DNA from: an uncultured Treponema sp.
Lineage (GTDB): Bacteria > Spirochaetota > Spirochaetia > Treponematales > Treponemataceae
Reading direction: 5' to 3'
Length of the DNA stretch: 64,000 nucleotides
Assembly: GCA_946615905.1 (NCBI GenBank)
Contig: CAMOIE010000010.1
Coordinates: forward strand, 47,978-111,977
This document shows, piece by piece, positions 16,434-25,180 of the stretch. The notes beneath the pieces were generated by a model. That model did no database searches and was not told the origin of the DNA. It saw only the letters and a list, made by a program, of their open reading frames with translations. Position numbers and translations under genes: made by a program. How positions within the stretch are numbered: the stretch's first letter is position 1; every line of letters starts with the position of its first letter.

Positions 16434-17861
16434 GTGAACAAACGCGATTTTCCGAAAATTCATTTTTACGACCAGGATTTTGTTGATATTTACGATAAGA
16501 CTTGGAACTGGCTCTCTGACCTCTGGATTGACGCAAAGACTGGACAAGCATCCGCTGACGGCTACTTTATTTACCCAAATGATGAAAAATTAGTCATCGA
16601 CCAATTTGAGTCAATTTTCTCCTCATTCTTCCTTGTCTACTCGAACCGCAACTATCCGGCCAACCAGAATCTGGACTATTTCTACTCAAAGCAGGAAGAG
16701 TCTGGCGCAATCCGCTGGAAGTACGATTTAAAGGCCGGGACAGCTGTAACCGACTCAAAAAATCCTGACGGAGTAGGTCTGCCCCTTTTCGCGTGGGCGG
16801 AATTCAACCTCTACCACAAGTCCGCGAACAAACGCCGCGTCAAGGACGTAATGCCAGTCTTGCAGAATTACGTCAAATGGCTCGATGAGACATATTTAAA
16901 GGAAAATGGTCTTTACGCCGCCCCTGTCACAGCATCGACGATGTACAATTCCCCGCGTGACGGAGCCGTCTATCCAGTTGACTTTAACGCCTGCATGGCA
17001 ATCAACTGCGCATACATGTCAGCTTTGGGCGACATTCTGAACGACAAGGAAATCTCTTTCCAGTTCAAGCGCGCATATTTCAGCCTCAAGACAAAAATCA
17101 ACTCTATGATGTGGGATTCCTCAACTGGCTTCTACCACGACCTCGATGGCGAGGGAAAACGACTTCCGGTCAAGACAATCGCAGGATTCTGGCCTCTTTT
17201 GGCAGAAATTCCAAACATCGACAAAGCCGAAGCATTAATCTCGCATCTTTCAAATCCGGCGACTTTCGGAACTGAACACCCCTTCCCCACCCTCTCAGCC
17301 GACTCATTCGACTTCAAGGAAAACGGTGAGGGCTACCGTGGCTCTGTCTACCCGGCGCTGAACTTTATGGTCATCAAGGGACTTGAAAGATACCAAAAAT
17401 ACGACTTGGCTCGCGAGTGCGCAATCCGCCACCTGTATTTTATCCTCGAAGGCCTCTCCCCTGCTGACGGCAAAAAAGGCGACATGTACGAAGCCTACAA
17501 TCCCTGCAAAGAAGGCCCTGCGACTTCAACCGAAAACCCAGATTTCCCTCGCAAGCGTTACATTCAGACAGTAGGACTTTCTACAATCGCACTGATGATT
17601 GAGAACGTAATCGGACTTTCAATCAGCCTGCCGAGAAAGACTGTCGACTGGATTATCCCCAACCTTGAGATTATGGGAATTGAAAAGCTCTCTCTCAAGC
17701 GCAATTTGATTACGATTTTGAGCAACAAGTCACCGCGCGGCTGGGAAATCCAGATGGAAAGCGAAAAGCTCTACTATTTCACAATCAACATCCTCGACCA
17801 AAAGAAAAAGACCCTGCCGATTCCTTCCGGAAAATGCTCAATGCTGATTGACAAGCTCTAG
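16434..17861 (+). CDS. Glycoside hydrolase-like protein, (alpha/alpha)6 barrel (GH63/GH37-type)
   Basis: 475 residues, no signal peptide, so cytoplasmic. Helix-pair repeats and motifs suit the six-hairpin superfamily of trehalases and mannosylglycerate-hydrolase-like enzymes: DQFESIFSSFFLVYSNRNY near residue 60, an AFDPVD-like segment VYPVDFNACMAINCAY, GYRGSVYPALNFMVIKGLERY (family 'YwRGpvWp..NylviqGL'), and MYEAYNPCKEGPA. The Asp and Glu in these motifs are candidate acid/base residues. Substrate unknown. GTG 16434 has GAGG five bases upstream. Transcription probably continues into ppx/gppA, 32 bases later. Confidence 0.75.
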   Translation: MNKRDFPKIHFYDQDFVDIYDKTWNWLSDLWIDAKTGQASADGYFIYPNDEKLVIDQFESIFSSFFLVYSNRNYPANQNLDYFYSKQEESGAIRWKYDLKAGTAVTDSKNPDGVGLPLFAWAEFNLYHKSANKRRVKDVMPVLQNYVKWLDETYLKENGLYAAPVTASTMYNSPRDGAVYPVDFNACMAINCAYMSALGDILNDKEISFQFKRAYFSLKTKINSMMWDSSTGFYHDLDGEGKRLPVKTIAGFWPLLAEIPNIDKAEALISHLSNPATFGTEHPFPTLSADSFDFKENGEGYRGSVYPALNFMVIKGLERYQKYDLARECAIRHLYFILEGLSPADGKKGDMYEAYNPCKEGPATSTENPDFPRKRYIQTVGLSTIALMIENVIGLSISLPRKTVDWIIPNLEIMGIEKLSLKRNLITILSNKSPRGWEIQMESEKLYYFTINILDQKKKTLPIPSGKCSMLIDKL

Positions 17862-17893
17862 TCCGGTCGTCTTTTGAGGAGGGAGGGAGAAAA

Positions 17894-19435
17894 ATGGCGG
17901 CATCATCCACAGTACACGCAGCTATTGAAATCGGCTCCACAGGAATACGTCTTCTTGTGGCCGAAATTTCTCCCGATGCCAAGAGGGCGATTCTTGACCG
18001 GTCTGAACTTCCGGTCGCTTTGGGTCGCGATGTCTTTACGTCAGGCTCCATCAGCCGTGACACCCTCCTTTCCTGCATAAAAATCCTGAACAGATTCGCA
18101 GAACAACTCAGAGGCTGGGGGATTTCCCCGAATCAGGCGACAGTCGTAGGAACATCGGCTTTCCGGGAGGCGACAAACAGGGACTCCGTTCTTGACCGCA
18201 TAATGGTAAAAACCGGCTTCCGAGTAAAAGTAATCGACGGAATCGAAGAGAACCGGTTGATGTTCCTTGCAGTCAGCGAGACATTAAAAGATGAGAATAT
18301 AAAATCCCGCGAGGAAAATTCTATAATCCTTGAAGTCGGCGGCGGCTCCACAGAAGTCATGCTGCTTGAAAACGGCAAAATCGCCGGAGCACACTCGCTC
18401 AGACTTGGAACCGTAATCGTCGAGCAGCAGCTCAAAAAAATGATGGGCTCGTTGAACGACGCAAAAAGATACGTCAGCGAATTCATTTTGAACACGAAGG
18501 GCGCGCTCAACACGGAGCTGAATTTAAAGAAAGTCCGCCAGTTCATCGCAATCGGAGGAGACCCGCTGGTCGCGGCGATTTTTGCAGGAAAGCCAGTCTC
18601 ATCCTTTCTCTGGGCGATTGACCGGGAAAAATTCGATGCTTTTGTCGAGGAAATCCAGAATTATTCAGCGGAAGAAATAGTCGCCCGCTTTAAAATCGCG
18701 TATTCCGAGGCTTTGGCACTGCCGGTCAGTCTGCTATCGTACCAGATGTTTTTGCATTTGACCCCGGTTGAAGAAATCCTCGTGCCGGAGACCTCAATCC
18801 GTGACGGAATCATAATCTCCCAGAGCGCAGAGCCGCTGAACAAAAACGTCCAAAAGGAATTCGCCCCGCAGATTCTGGCGTCCGCCTTGAATTTGCTCCA
18901 TAAATACAACGGAGACACAGCCCACGCCCAGTACGTCCGCCTGACCGCCCTGAAAATTTTTGACTCCCTTGAAAGCGAGCTTGGCTTGGACGAGCATGAC
19001 AGGATGCTTTTGGAAATCGCAGCCCTTTTGCACGATGTGGGAACTTTCATCCGGTCAAGCGACCACCACGAGCATTCAAAATACATCATCGAACACTCGG
19101 AAATATTCGGACTCAACCGCGATGAGCTTACAATCGTCAGCCAGATTGCCTACTGGCACCGGGGAAACAAGTCCATGCAGAGCGACGCTAAATTCCTCTC
19201 ACTGCCCCGCGAGGAGCGACTTGCGATTCTAAAACTCACTGCGATTTTGCGGGTGGCCGACTGCCTTGACCGGGCGCACACGCAGAGAATCAATTCGTTT
19301 AAAATCTCATTCACGAACGACACGATGACAATCACGACCGACGGAACCCACCAGAACATTTTGGAAAAAATCGCGATTGTCGAAAAGTCCGACATGTTCG
19401 AGTCTGTCTTCGGCTACAAGGTCATTTTGGTGTAA
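17894..19435 (+). CDS. ppx: Exopolyphosphatase / pppGpp phosphatase (Ppx/GppA) with HD domain
   Basis: 513 residues. An ASKHA-fold Ppx/GppA domain (residues ~8-300) shows AIEIGSTGIRLLVAEI (phosphate 1), GTSAFREATN, and ILEVGGGSTEVMLL (phosphate 2). A C-terminal HD domain (~330-490) has AALLHDVGTFI with the HD pair and a later ILRVADCLDR Asp. The family releases Pi from polyphosphate or converts pppGpp to ppGpp. A very strong GAGGAGG ribosome site precedes ATG 17894. Its partner enzyme PPK is encoded at 28941. It ends four bases from the end of the convergent cytX. Confidence 0.9.
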   Translation: MAASSTVHAAIEIGSTGIRLLVAEISPDAKRAILDRSELPVALGRDVFTSGSISRDTLLSCIKILNRFAEQLRGWGISPNQATVVGTSAFREATNRDSVLDRIMVKTGFRVKVIDGIEENRLMFLAVSETLKDENIKSREENSIILEVGGGSTEVMLLENGKIAGAHSLRLGTVIVEQQLKKMMGSLNDAKRYVSEFILNTKGALNTELNLKKVRQFIAIGGDPLVAAIFAGKPVSSFLWAIDREKFDAFVEEIQNYSAEEIVARFKIAYSEALALPVSLLSYQMFLHLTPVEEILVPETSIRDGIIISQSAEPLNKNVQKEFAPQILASALNLLHKYNGDTAHAQYVRLTALKIFDSLESELGLDEHDRMLLEIAALLHDVGTFIRSSDHHEHSKYIIEHSEIFGLNRDELTIVSQIAYWHRGNKSMQSDAKFLSLPREERLAILKLTAILRVADCLDRAHTQRINSFKISFTNDTMTITTDGTHQNILEKIAIVEKSDMFESVFGYKVILV

Positions 19436-19438
19436 AAG

Positions 19439-20611
19439 TTATCGTCTTAGCTTTCCTGCAATTGTGGCAATCAAAAAAGTCACAAACATAGCTGGCAGTG
19501 TGCTTCCGCAAATAAAATCAACTTTCATAAATATTCGGTACAAGGCAAATCCGATTAACCAGATAATCAGGCTTGCAAAATCGATTTTCTTTTGGGAAGA
19601 GTCTTTTTTACATACAAAATAGTCAGCGAGCAGAATTGCCGTCATAGGTGCGAATACCGAGCCAATCAAATACAAAAAATCCGTAATATTGTCCATGTTC
19701 ATGACTAAGGCACCGATTGTTCCTAAAAGAGTCACGATGACAGCCGCATACTTTCCTTTTATCTTTTTTGAAATGGATTCACTTGAAATTCCGGCGGAAA
19801 AGGCATCGAGGAAGGTTGTTGTAACAGTCGAAAGAATTATTATCACAAGCCCGGCAAGTCCAAGCCCCGCTTTTATCATTACCCTGTCGATTGCATATTC
19901 TCCAGTTGCGAGAGTAGCACACATTCCGATTATGTACATCCAACAAGAAACAGCAAAGTAAGTTGCAACGCTTGCAAATGTCGCCCCAAACTTTTTCTCA
20001 GCGTCCTTTGTATAGTCGCTTATGACAGGTAGCCAGGAAAGGGGCATTGCAACGGCAAGCTCCACTGCCGCTCCGAACGACATAGCTTCTTCTGCCACTC
20101 CTGAAAAATTGCCGGTCCTGCCAGAAAAAATCTTAAAGCATAAAAAGACAGAGAGGGCAAAGAGGGCCGCCATAGCGATTGTATTGAAGATTTTTAAATT
20201 TGTGACTCCGGCAAGAATCCATACCAGAATAAGGGCGCCTATTACTACGGCAGCAATTTTTGTAGTCATAGTTCCACCGTTTGCCAATGTTGATGCACAG
20301 AGGGAGCCGTCATAAATCATGATGCCTGTCCATCCTAAAAGTTGTATTGCGTTCAACAGGGCAAAAAAAACAGCCCCTTTTTTTCCGAAACTCAAGGCTG
20401 TTGTCTCCATGGCGGTTCTTTCTGTCTTTGCGCCGATAAGTCCTGTAAAAAACATCAGAAGGCCACCGATTACATGCCCAGTTACTATTGCGGCAAGTCC
20501 TTTAGCAAGGCCGAGCGGGGCAAAATAAGTTCCAGTAATGATTTCAGCGATAGAAACGCCAGCACCAAACCAAATCAGAGCGTTTGAGAATATTGAAGTT
20601 TTATTAGTCAT
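19439..20611 (-). CDS. cytX: NCS1-family permease CytX (hydroxymethylpyrimidine uptake)
   Basis: 390 residues, about 11-12 membrane helices. The N terminus (WFGAGVSIAEIITGTYFAPLG) and a mid-protein PLSWLPVISDYTKDAE segment match the cytosine/purine (NCS1) family branch named CytX, which travels with thiamine genes and is predicted to import hydroxymethylpyrimidine. Last gene of the thi operon, 24 bases after thiD, so under the upstream TPP riboswitch. AGGA precedes the ATG. Convergent with ppx. Confidence 0.88.
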   Translation of the reverse strand: MTNKTSIFSNALIWFGAGVSIAEIITGTYFAPLGLAKGLAAIVTGHVIGGLLMFFTGLIGAKTERTAMETTALSFGKKGAVFFALLNAIQLLGWTGIMIYDGSLCASTLANGGTMTTKIAAVVIGALILVWILAGVTNLKIFNTIAMAALFALSVFLCFKIFSGRTGNFSGVAEEAMSFGAAVELAVAMPLSWLPVISDYTKDAEKKFGATFASVATYFAVSCWMYIIGMCATLATGEYAIDRVMIKAGLGLAGLVIIILSTVTTTFLDAFSAGISSESISKKIKGKYAAVIVTLLGTIGALVMNMDNITDFLYLIGSVFAPMTAILLADYFVCKKDSSQKKIDFASLIIWLIGFALYRIFMKVDFICGSTLPAMFVTFLIATIAGKLRR

Positions 20612-20635
20612 TTTAAAATTCCTGTGTTGTGATAA

Positions 20636-21433
20636 TTAGAAGTCACCGTCAACGGCAAAATTGTGCATCATGGGGCCGCAACCTTTTCCCAAATCCAGCA
20701 TTGCACCGAGAGCAAGGGAAATGTAGTTTTTTGCTGACATAACTGAATCTTTCAGATTTTTACCTTTCGCAAGGTTTGAAGCTATCGCAGAAGAGAGCGT
20801 GCAACCAGTTCCGTGCGTATTCGGATTGTCTATGCGTTTGCCATTGAACCAAGTCCCGATTTGTGAATCGCTTTCAAAAAGAAAGTCATTTGCATCGTTT
20901 ATCTTGTGACCGCCTTTCAGTAAAACTGAGCATCCGTAGCGGGCAGAAATAACCTTTGCGGCATCCGCCATATCTTTTTCTGATTTTATTGCAAGTCCAC
21001 TGATGATTTCGGCTTCTGGGATATTCGGAGTAATCACCGTGGCAAGGGGAAAAAGTTTTTCTTCCAAAATCGTTACGGCATCATCAGAAATAAGCTTTGC
21101 CCCGCTAGTCGCAACCATCACCGGATCAACGACAATATTCTGCAATTTGAATTTTTTTATTGAAGAGGCGATAACTTCAATCAGCGCGGAAGACGATACC
21201 ATGCCAGTCTTTACAGCGTCTGGAAAAATATCCGAGACAACGGCTGAAATTTCTTTTTCAAGGAATTCAGGGCTTGTCTCCATTACATCAAAAACGCCTG
21301 TCGTATTCTGGGCTGTAAGGGCTGTGACTGCGGACATTGCATACACTCCGTTTGCAGCCATAGTTTTTATGTCAGCTTGAATACCGGCGCCTCCGCAAGA
21401 ATCACTTCCTGCGATTGTAAGTGCAGTTTTCAT
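20636..21433 (-). CDS. thiD: Hydroxymethylpyrimidine/phosphomethylpyrimidine kinase
   Basis: 265 residues, PfkB/ribokinase fold. It phosphorylates HMP and then HMP-P to HMP-PP for thiamine synthesis. The N terminus ALTIAGSDSCGGAGIQADIK is diagnostic; VVDPVMVATSG and the C-terminal anion hole NTHGTGCTLSSAIA are present. SD GGAGG precedes the ATG. Third gene of the thi operon; paired with ThiE/ThiM it serves salvage of HMP brought in by CytX. Confidence 0.95.
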   Translation of the reverse strand: MKTALTIAGSDSCGGAGIQADIKTMAANGVYAMSAVTALTAQNTTGVFDVMETSPEFLEKEISAVVSDIFPDAVKTGMVSSSALIEVIASSIKKFKLQNIVVDPVMVATSGAKLISDDAVTILEEKLFPLATVITPNIPEAEIISGLAIKSEKDMADAAKVISARYGCSVLLKGGHKINDANDFLFESDSQIGTWFNGKRIDNPNTHGTGCTLSSAIASNLAKGKNLKDSVMSAKNYISLALGAMLDLGKGCGPMMHNFAVDGDF

Positions 21434-21496
21434 ATAACCTCCAGAAAACTTGCTGACCGGCAGGCGGTGCCCTCAAGCCGGCCATTTTTTAAATTT

Positions 21497-22414
21497 TTAT
21501 TGATTGAGTTTTTCTGTCTCTTTTAAAAGTTCAGCAGTGGCCTTTTTTATATCGGCCTGGGCGAAAATGGCGCTCACAACGCTTATGCCTGCAATTCCTG
21601 TTCCTGCAAGCTTTTCGGCATTCTCAACGCTTATTCCACCGATTGCGACCACGGGAATTTTTACTGACGAGCAGATTTCTTTTAAAGTCTGCATGGAAAG
21701 AACGTCCGCGTCCTTTGTGCTGGTGGGAAATACTGCGCCTACACCAAGATAGTCAGCTCCGGCTTTTTCCGCCTCTATGGCTTCTTCCACAGTTTGTGTT
21801 GAAACTCCGAGAATTTTGTTTGGGCCGATAATCGAGCGGACATCTTTTGCCTTCATGTCGCTTTGCCCGACGTGAACTCCGTCTGCTCCGATTTTTGCGG
21901 CCAGCTCAACATTGTCGTTTACGATGAATGGAACCTTGTATTTTTTGCATACAGTCTGAATTTCAAGTGCCTCTTCGTAAAAAGCTTTTTCGTCCAGATT
22001 CTTCTCGCGGATTTGGAGCATAGTAGCTCCACCTTGTAGGGCGAGTTCCACCTGAGAGGCAAGGCTTTTTCCATTGAGCCAAGCCCGGTCTGTAATCGCA
22101 TAAAGGCGCAGTGCATTTTTTACAGATGCTTTTGCAAGGCGGTCGAGTTTTTCGTCCATCATGTTTTTGTAGCCAGTCCTTATGTCGGCTTTTAAAATGA
22201 CTTCCGTACGGATTCCTTTTTCGGCAAGGACAAAAGTCGCATCTTTTACGACGCGCATCACGTCATCCCATTCGCCTTCGATTTCTGTAAACATAGAAGA
22301 AGTCTTGTATTTTAGTCCTGAGTCGGCAATCACCTTGCAGGCGGCGGCTACATATTCTGACAGTTCCTCACCCTCCCCAAATGGGGCGATTGCTACGGCA
22401 ACGAGAGTATTCAT
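21497..22414 (-). CDS. thiE: Thiamine-binding (PF01910-type) domain fused to thiamine-phosphate synthase ThiE
   Basis: 305 residues in two parts. Residues 1-~95 (VAVAIAPFGEGEELSEYVAA, then SSMFTEIEGEWDDVMRVVK) match the MTH1187/YkoF-type thiamine-binding fold. Residues ~100-300 are ThiE, joining HMP-PP and thiazole-P into thiamine phosphate: LQIREKNLDEKAF (pyrophosphate-binding), VPFIVNDNVELA, ADGVHVGQSD, and a phosphate loop near VVAIGGISVENA. ThiE alone is about 210 residues, so this is a true fusion, not a long start. The extra domain could sense or hold the product. It lies between thiM and thiD in the riboswitch operon. Confidence 0.9.
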   Translation of the reverse strand: MNTLVAVAIAPFGEGEELSEYVAAACKVIADSGLKYKTSSMFTEIEGEWDDVMRVVKDATFVLAEKGIRTEVILKADIRTGYKNMMDEKLDRLAKASVKNALRLYAITDRAWLNGKSLASQVELALQGGATMLQIREKNLDEKAFYEEALEIQTVCKKYKVPFIVNDNVELAAKIGADGVHVGQSDMKAKDVRSIIGPNKILGVSTQTVEEAIEAEKAGADYLGVGAVFPTSTKDADVLSMQTLKEICSSVKIPVVAIGGISVENAEKLAGTGIAGISVVSAIFAQADIKKATAELLKETEKLNQ

Positions 22415-22436
22415 TTTTTTCTTCCTTTTTTTTACT

Positions 22437-23288
22437 TTAGATGATTTCGATATTTGATTTTACGGATTTTTTCTCAGACGCTTTTGTAAAAAGATAAAGC
22501 TGGTCTAAAAAGTTTGCCTGAAAAGAGCCAGGGCCAGAAGAAAGTTTTTCAGCTTCTAAGCTGGCCTCATTGTAGGCGATTGTTGCGGTCAATGCAGCGA
22601 CAAATGGAGAAGCGACGCATGCGTAAACTGCACAAACCCCGCCCAAGGAACAGCCGGCTCCAGTTACCATCGGAAGAAATTCTGAACCTCCGTGGCAAAG
22701 TACGATTTCTTTTCCGTCTGTCACAAGGTCAGTTTTTCCGCTTACAGCTACAGCTCCGCCAGTGTGTTTTGCCAGCGCAATTGCTGCGTCTTTTGCCGAA
22801 AGAACCTCGTCTGTAGAGTCTACTCCGCGTACAGTGCTTTCTTTTTTTTCTGTCAGTCCCCACAACGAAGCCAAAGCAATAACTTCCGAAGCGTTCGCAC
22901 GGATGATTTTTGGCTTGAATTCTTTAAAGCCAAGCAGAATCTTTTCTCTTAGGCTTCCGATTCCTATTCCAACAGGATCCAAAACCCATGATGAGCCGTT
23001 TTCAAAAAGAGCTTTTGCGGTGCGGGGCAGAGTCTCTTCATAGCAAGGAAACTGGGTTCCCATGTTGATGTAAAGCGACTTGCTTGCATGAGCCATAGCC
23101 TCTCCCTCATCAGGCAGGTAGACCATGGCGGCAGAACCACCTACGGCAAGCTGGGCGTTTGCCACAAAGTTGATTGTTACTGTGTTTGTGATTGAAGGTG
23201 CCAGAGGATTTTGTTTTCTGACATTTTTGACAGCGGAAGTGACTTCCGCAAGAATCTCATCGATTCTTTGTGCAGAACGAGCGTTCAC
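22437..23288 (-). CDS. thiM: Hydroxyethylthiazole kinase
   Basis: 283 residues, ribokinase-like. It phosphorylates 4-methyl-5-hydroxyethylthiazole for thiamine salvage. Recognisable parts: PLAPSITNTVTINFVANAQL, WVLDPVGIGIGSLR, IIRANASEVIALAS, and the glycine-rich ATP/anion loop VTGAGCSLGG. The start is GTG 23288 with AAGGAG six bases upstream; this ribosome site abuts the 3' end of the TPP aptamer, so control is probably at translation. First gene of the operon thiM-thiE-thiD-cytX. Confidence 0.95.
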   Translation of the reverse strand: MNARSAQRIDEILAEVTSAVKNVRKQNPLAPSITNTVTINFVANAQLAVGGSAAMVYLPDEGEAMAHASKSLYINMGTQFPCYEETLPRTAKALFENGSSWVLDPVGIGIGSLREKILLGFKEFKPKIIRANASEVIALASLWGLTEKKESTVRGVDSTDEVLSAKDAAIALAKHTGGAVAVSGKTDLVTDGKEIVLCHGGSEFLPMVTGAGCSLGGVCAVYACVASPFVAALTATIAYNEASLEAEKLSSGPGSFQANFLDQLYLFTKASEKKSVKSNIEII

Positions 23289-23293
23289 GATTA

Positions 23294-23377
23294 TCTCCTT
23301 ACGTTGGAATTACCCAAATCAAGTTCGCAGGTCAAGGCAAAGCCTACTCTCAGCCGGAAAAAATCCAGCTCCCTGTT
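23294..23377 (-). ncRNA. TPP riboswitch (THI element)
   Basis: Minus strand. It shows the conserved aptamer parts in order: ACAGGGAGC (23376..23368), GGCTGAGAGTAGGC with the invariant CTGAGA, a pyrophosphate-side segment ending GACCTGCGAACTTGATT, then GGGTAATTCCAACGTAAGGA. AAGGAG at its end is also the thiM ribosome site, which suggests TPP binding hides the site. A -10 TATAGT lies at 23392..23387, about ten bases before the aptamer; its -35 is weak. Confidence 0.93.
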
Positions 23378-23412
23378 TGAAATGTGACTATACTTTAACG
23401 AAGCGTATTTTT

Positions 23413-24168
23413 TTATTCAAGTTCAACGAAAAAATTTTCCAGCCTCTCCTTTAAAATTTTCCAGTCAGGAACGAATATTTCAAGACATTTGTAAAAATCC
23501 CTGCTGTGGTTCATCTGAATCAGGTGGCAAAGCTCATGAAAAATGACCTGCTTTATACAGTCATCGTCAGCACAAATGAGAAAGATGTTCAAAGTCATGC
23601 GGGCGGGCTTGAAAAATCGACCTCGAGAAAGGCTACCCCACCGACTCTTCATAGCACGGACCGCCAATGTCGGCTTTTTGTGGTATGGAAACGAAGCAGA
23701 AAATATCCCCCAGCAGTCTTCAAAAAGCCCAGAAAAAATCCTTACAGCCTCTTCCTTTTGCCATTTTAAAAAGGCATTCTGAAAACTTTCAGGGCTTTTT
23801 ATTTTCGTCCTGACAAAAATTTCATCTTCACAAAATCTGACTGAATTTTTTGAAGCCGGACTTTCATCACTTTTAAGGAAAAACTTCTTTCCCCTGTAAT
23901 AAAAACTTTCCCCCGGAGCAAAAATATGTTTTACAGGAATCTGTGAAAGAGGCCTATTCAGTTTGCTTAAAATCCACTTTTCCTTTTGCCTGACAAAATC
24001 ATCGATTTTAGCTTTTGGAAGATAATAGGGGGCACGAACTTCAATTTTTTTGTCAGGAAGGATGCGAATCTGAATAGACTTTCTTTTGGCGAGGATTAAA
24101 TCGTAACTAAAGATGAAGCGGCTCCTGGTGGTACAAAATATTCCACAAAGGCAAAAAAAACTCCGCAT
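23413..24168 (-). CDS. YgjP-like (COG1451) metallopeptidase-domain protein
   Basis: 251 residues as an ATG frame. A WLM/SprT-like zinc site is seen: VIFHELCHLIQMNHSRDFY gives HExxH plus the downstream His; the upstream RWGSLSRG matches the YgjP 'RWGSCs..g' motif. COG1451 proteins accompany restriction-modification or stand alone; activity unproven. The only canonical start, ATG 24168, lies inside the HU terminator hairpin. The family N terminus (YDLILAKRKSIQIRI) fits a start near codon ATC 24114, which has AGGAG exactly seven bases upstream; no ATG/GTG/TTG lies between. Confidence 0.8.
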   Translation of the reverse strand: MRSFFCLCGIFCTTRSRFIFSYDLILAKRKSIQIRILPDKKIEVRAPYYLPKAKIDDFVRQKEKWILSKLNRPLSQIPVKHIFAPGESFYYRGKKFFLKSDESPASKNSVRFCEDEIFVRTKIKSPESFQNAFLKWQKEEAVRIFSGLFEDCWGIFSASFPYHKKPTLAVRAMKSRWGSLSRGRFFKPARMTLNIFLICADDDCIKQVIFHELCHLIQMNHSRDFYKCLEIFVPDWKILKERLENFFVELE

Positions 24169-24180
24169 TAGGCTGCGGAG
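24153..24180 (-). terminator. Terminator of the HU gene
   Basis: Stem CTCCGCA/TGCGGAG (24161-24167 with 24174-24180), loop of six, followed on the minus strand by eight T (24160..24153). It lies nine bases after the HU stop codon and overlaps the first codons of the longest YgjP-like reading frame. Confidence 0.85.
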
Positions 24181-24188
24181 TTAAAAGT

Positions 24189-24467
24189 TTACTTTTTGTT
24201 TACAGCGTCTTTAAGAGCTTTTCCGGCCTTGAATTTGGGGCATTTTGAAGCGGCAATCTTAATTTCTGCGCCAGTCTTGGGATTGCGGCCAGTGCGGGCT
24301 GCACGCTCACCAACATCAAAAGTTCCGAAACCGATAAGCTGGACAGAACCACCCTTGGTTAACTCTTTAGATACAGTGCTGATAAATGATTTTACGGCTG
24401 CGTCCAAGTCCTTTTTTGTAAGACCTGTTTCTTTTGCCATTGCATCGATAAGTTCTGTTCTATTCAT
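24189..24467 (-). CDS. hup: HU-family nucleoid DNA-binding protein
   Basis: 92 residues from ATG 24467 (AGGAGA eight bases upstream); the longer frame to 24530 has no ribosome site. Typical [25 protein letters not shown], the dimer core [21 protein letters not shown] with the beta-arm tip, and a Lys-rich C terminus. It bends and packages DNA as a dimer. Single gene with its own strong terminator. Confidence 0.95.
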   Translation of the reverse strand: MNRTELIDAMAKETGLTKKDLDAAVKSFISTVSKELTKGGSVQLIGFGTFDVGERAARTGRNPKTGAEIKIAASKCPKFKAGKALKDAVNKK

Positions 24468-24568
24468 AGTTTTAAATCTCCTGTAGATTTTTATCCTTGG
24501 AATATTAACAAAAGAGCAGATTATATTCAATGCTTGGAGAAATTCTACAAGATTTTATCCAAAATGCA

Positions 24569-24577
24569 TGCTATAAT
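24569..24577 (+). promoter_or_regulatory. Extended -10 promoter upstream of the 186-residue membrane protein
   Basis: TGCTATAAT, identical to the element at 16378; transcription would start about 25 bases before ATG 24611. Confidence 0.55.
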
Positions 24578-24610
24578 TCTAACTAGAGAATTTTTCAGGG
24601 GAATCACACT

Positions 24611-25171
24611 ATGGAAGAAAAAGAGACCATGAATCCGCAGGCCGCGATGGCAGCCGCAAGACGCAAAATCGGAATCAAAATGAACATCCTCATGGGGGTA
24701 TCATTGAGTTTCGCCCTTTCGCTTCTCGGATTTTTATCATCAGGACATTTTGCCCTCGTTCCCTGGCTGATAAGTTTTGCCTTAAGCACGATTCTCAGCC
24801 TTTTAATCGGATTTTGCCTCCCAGTCAGAAAAACCGCAGAGGGCATCTGTAAAAAATTCAGCCTAAAAGACAGAAGTCTGCCCTCACTCGCCATTGACTC
24901 CCTGATTTCTGACATTTTCTACACCCCGCTGATTACTCTTTTGATGGTATTCATTGCCGTCAATGGGGCAAAAAAATCTATAGCACAAGCGGTCGCAAAT
25001 AGAGCAGCAGTAGAATCTATTCCGCAAATTCAATTTTTGCCCATCTTCCTCCACTCCCTCCTGATTTCGATGATTGCAGGATACATTCTGATTTTTGTCC
25101 TGCAGCCGCTTTTCCTAAAGTGTCTGACAAAAAATATGCCGACAGCCCCGAATTCAGAGAAAAATGAGTAG
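24611..25171 (+). CDS. Four-helix membrane protein, function unknown
   Basis: 186 residues. Hydrophobic helices at about 25-48, 52-75, 100-120 and 143-168; short polar ends. The first half (LMGVSLSFALSLLGFLSSG...WLISFALS) resembles the DUF2798-type repeat in which two similar helix pairs occur, here as an internal duplication (SFALSLLGF / SFALSTILS). ATG 24611 follows AGGGGA. Nine bases separate it from the fructosamine kinase-like gene, so the two are probably co-transcribed. Confidence 0.7.
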   Translation: MEEKETMNPQAAMAAARRKIGIKMNILMGVSLSFALSLLGFLSSGHFALVPWLISFALSTILSLLIGFCLPVRKTAEGICKKFSLKDRSLPSLAIDSLISDIFYTPLITLLMVFIAVNGAKKSIAQAVANRAAVESIPQIQFLPIFLHSLLISMIAGYILIFVLQPLFLKCLTKNMPTAPNSEKNE

Positions 25172-25180
25172 GAAAAAGAC

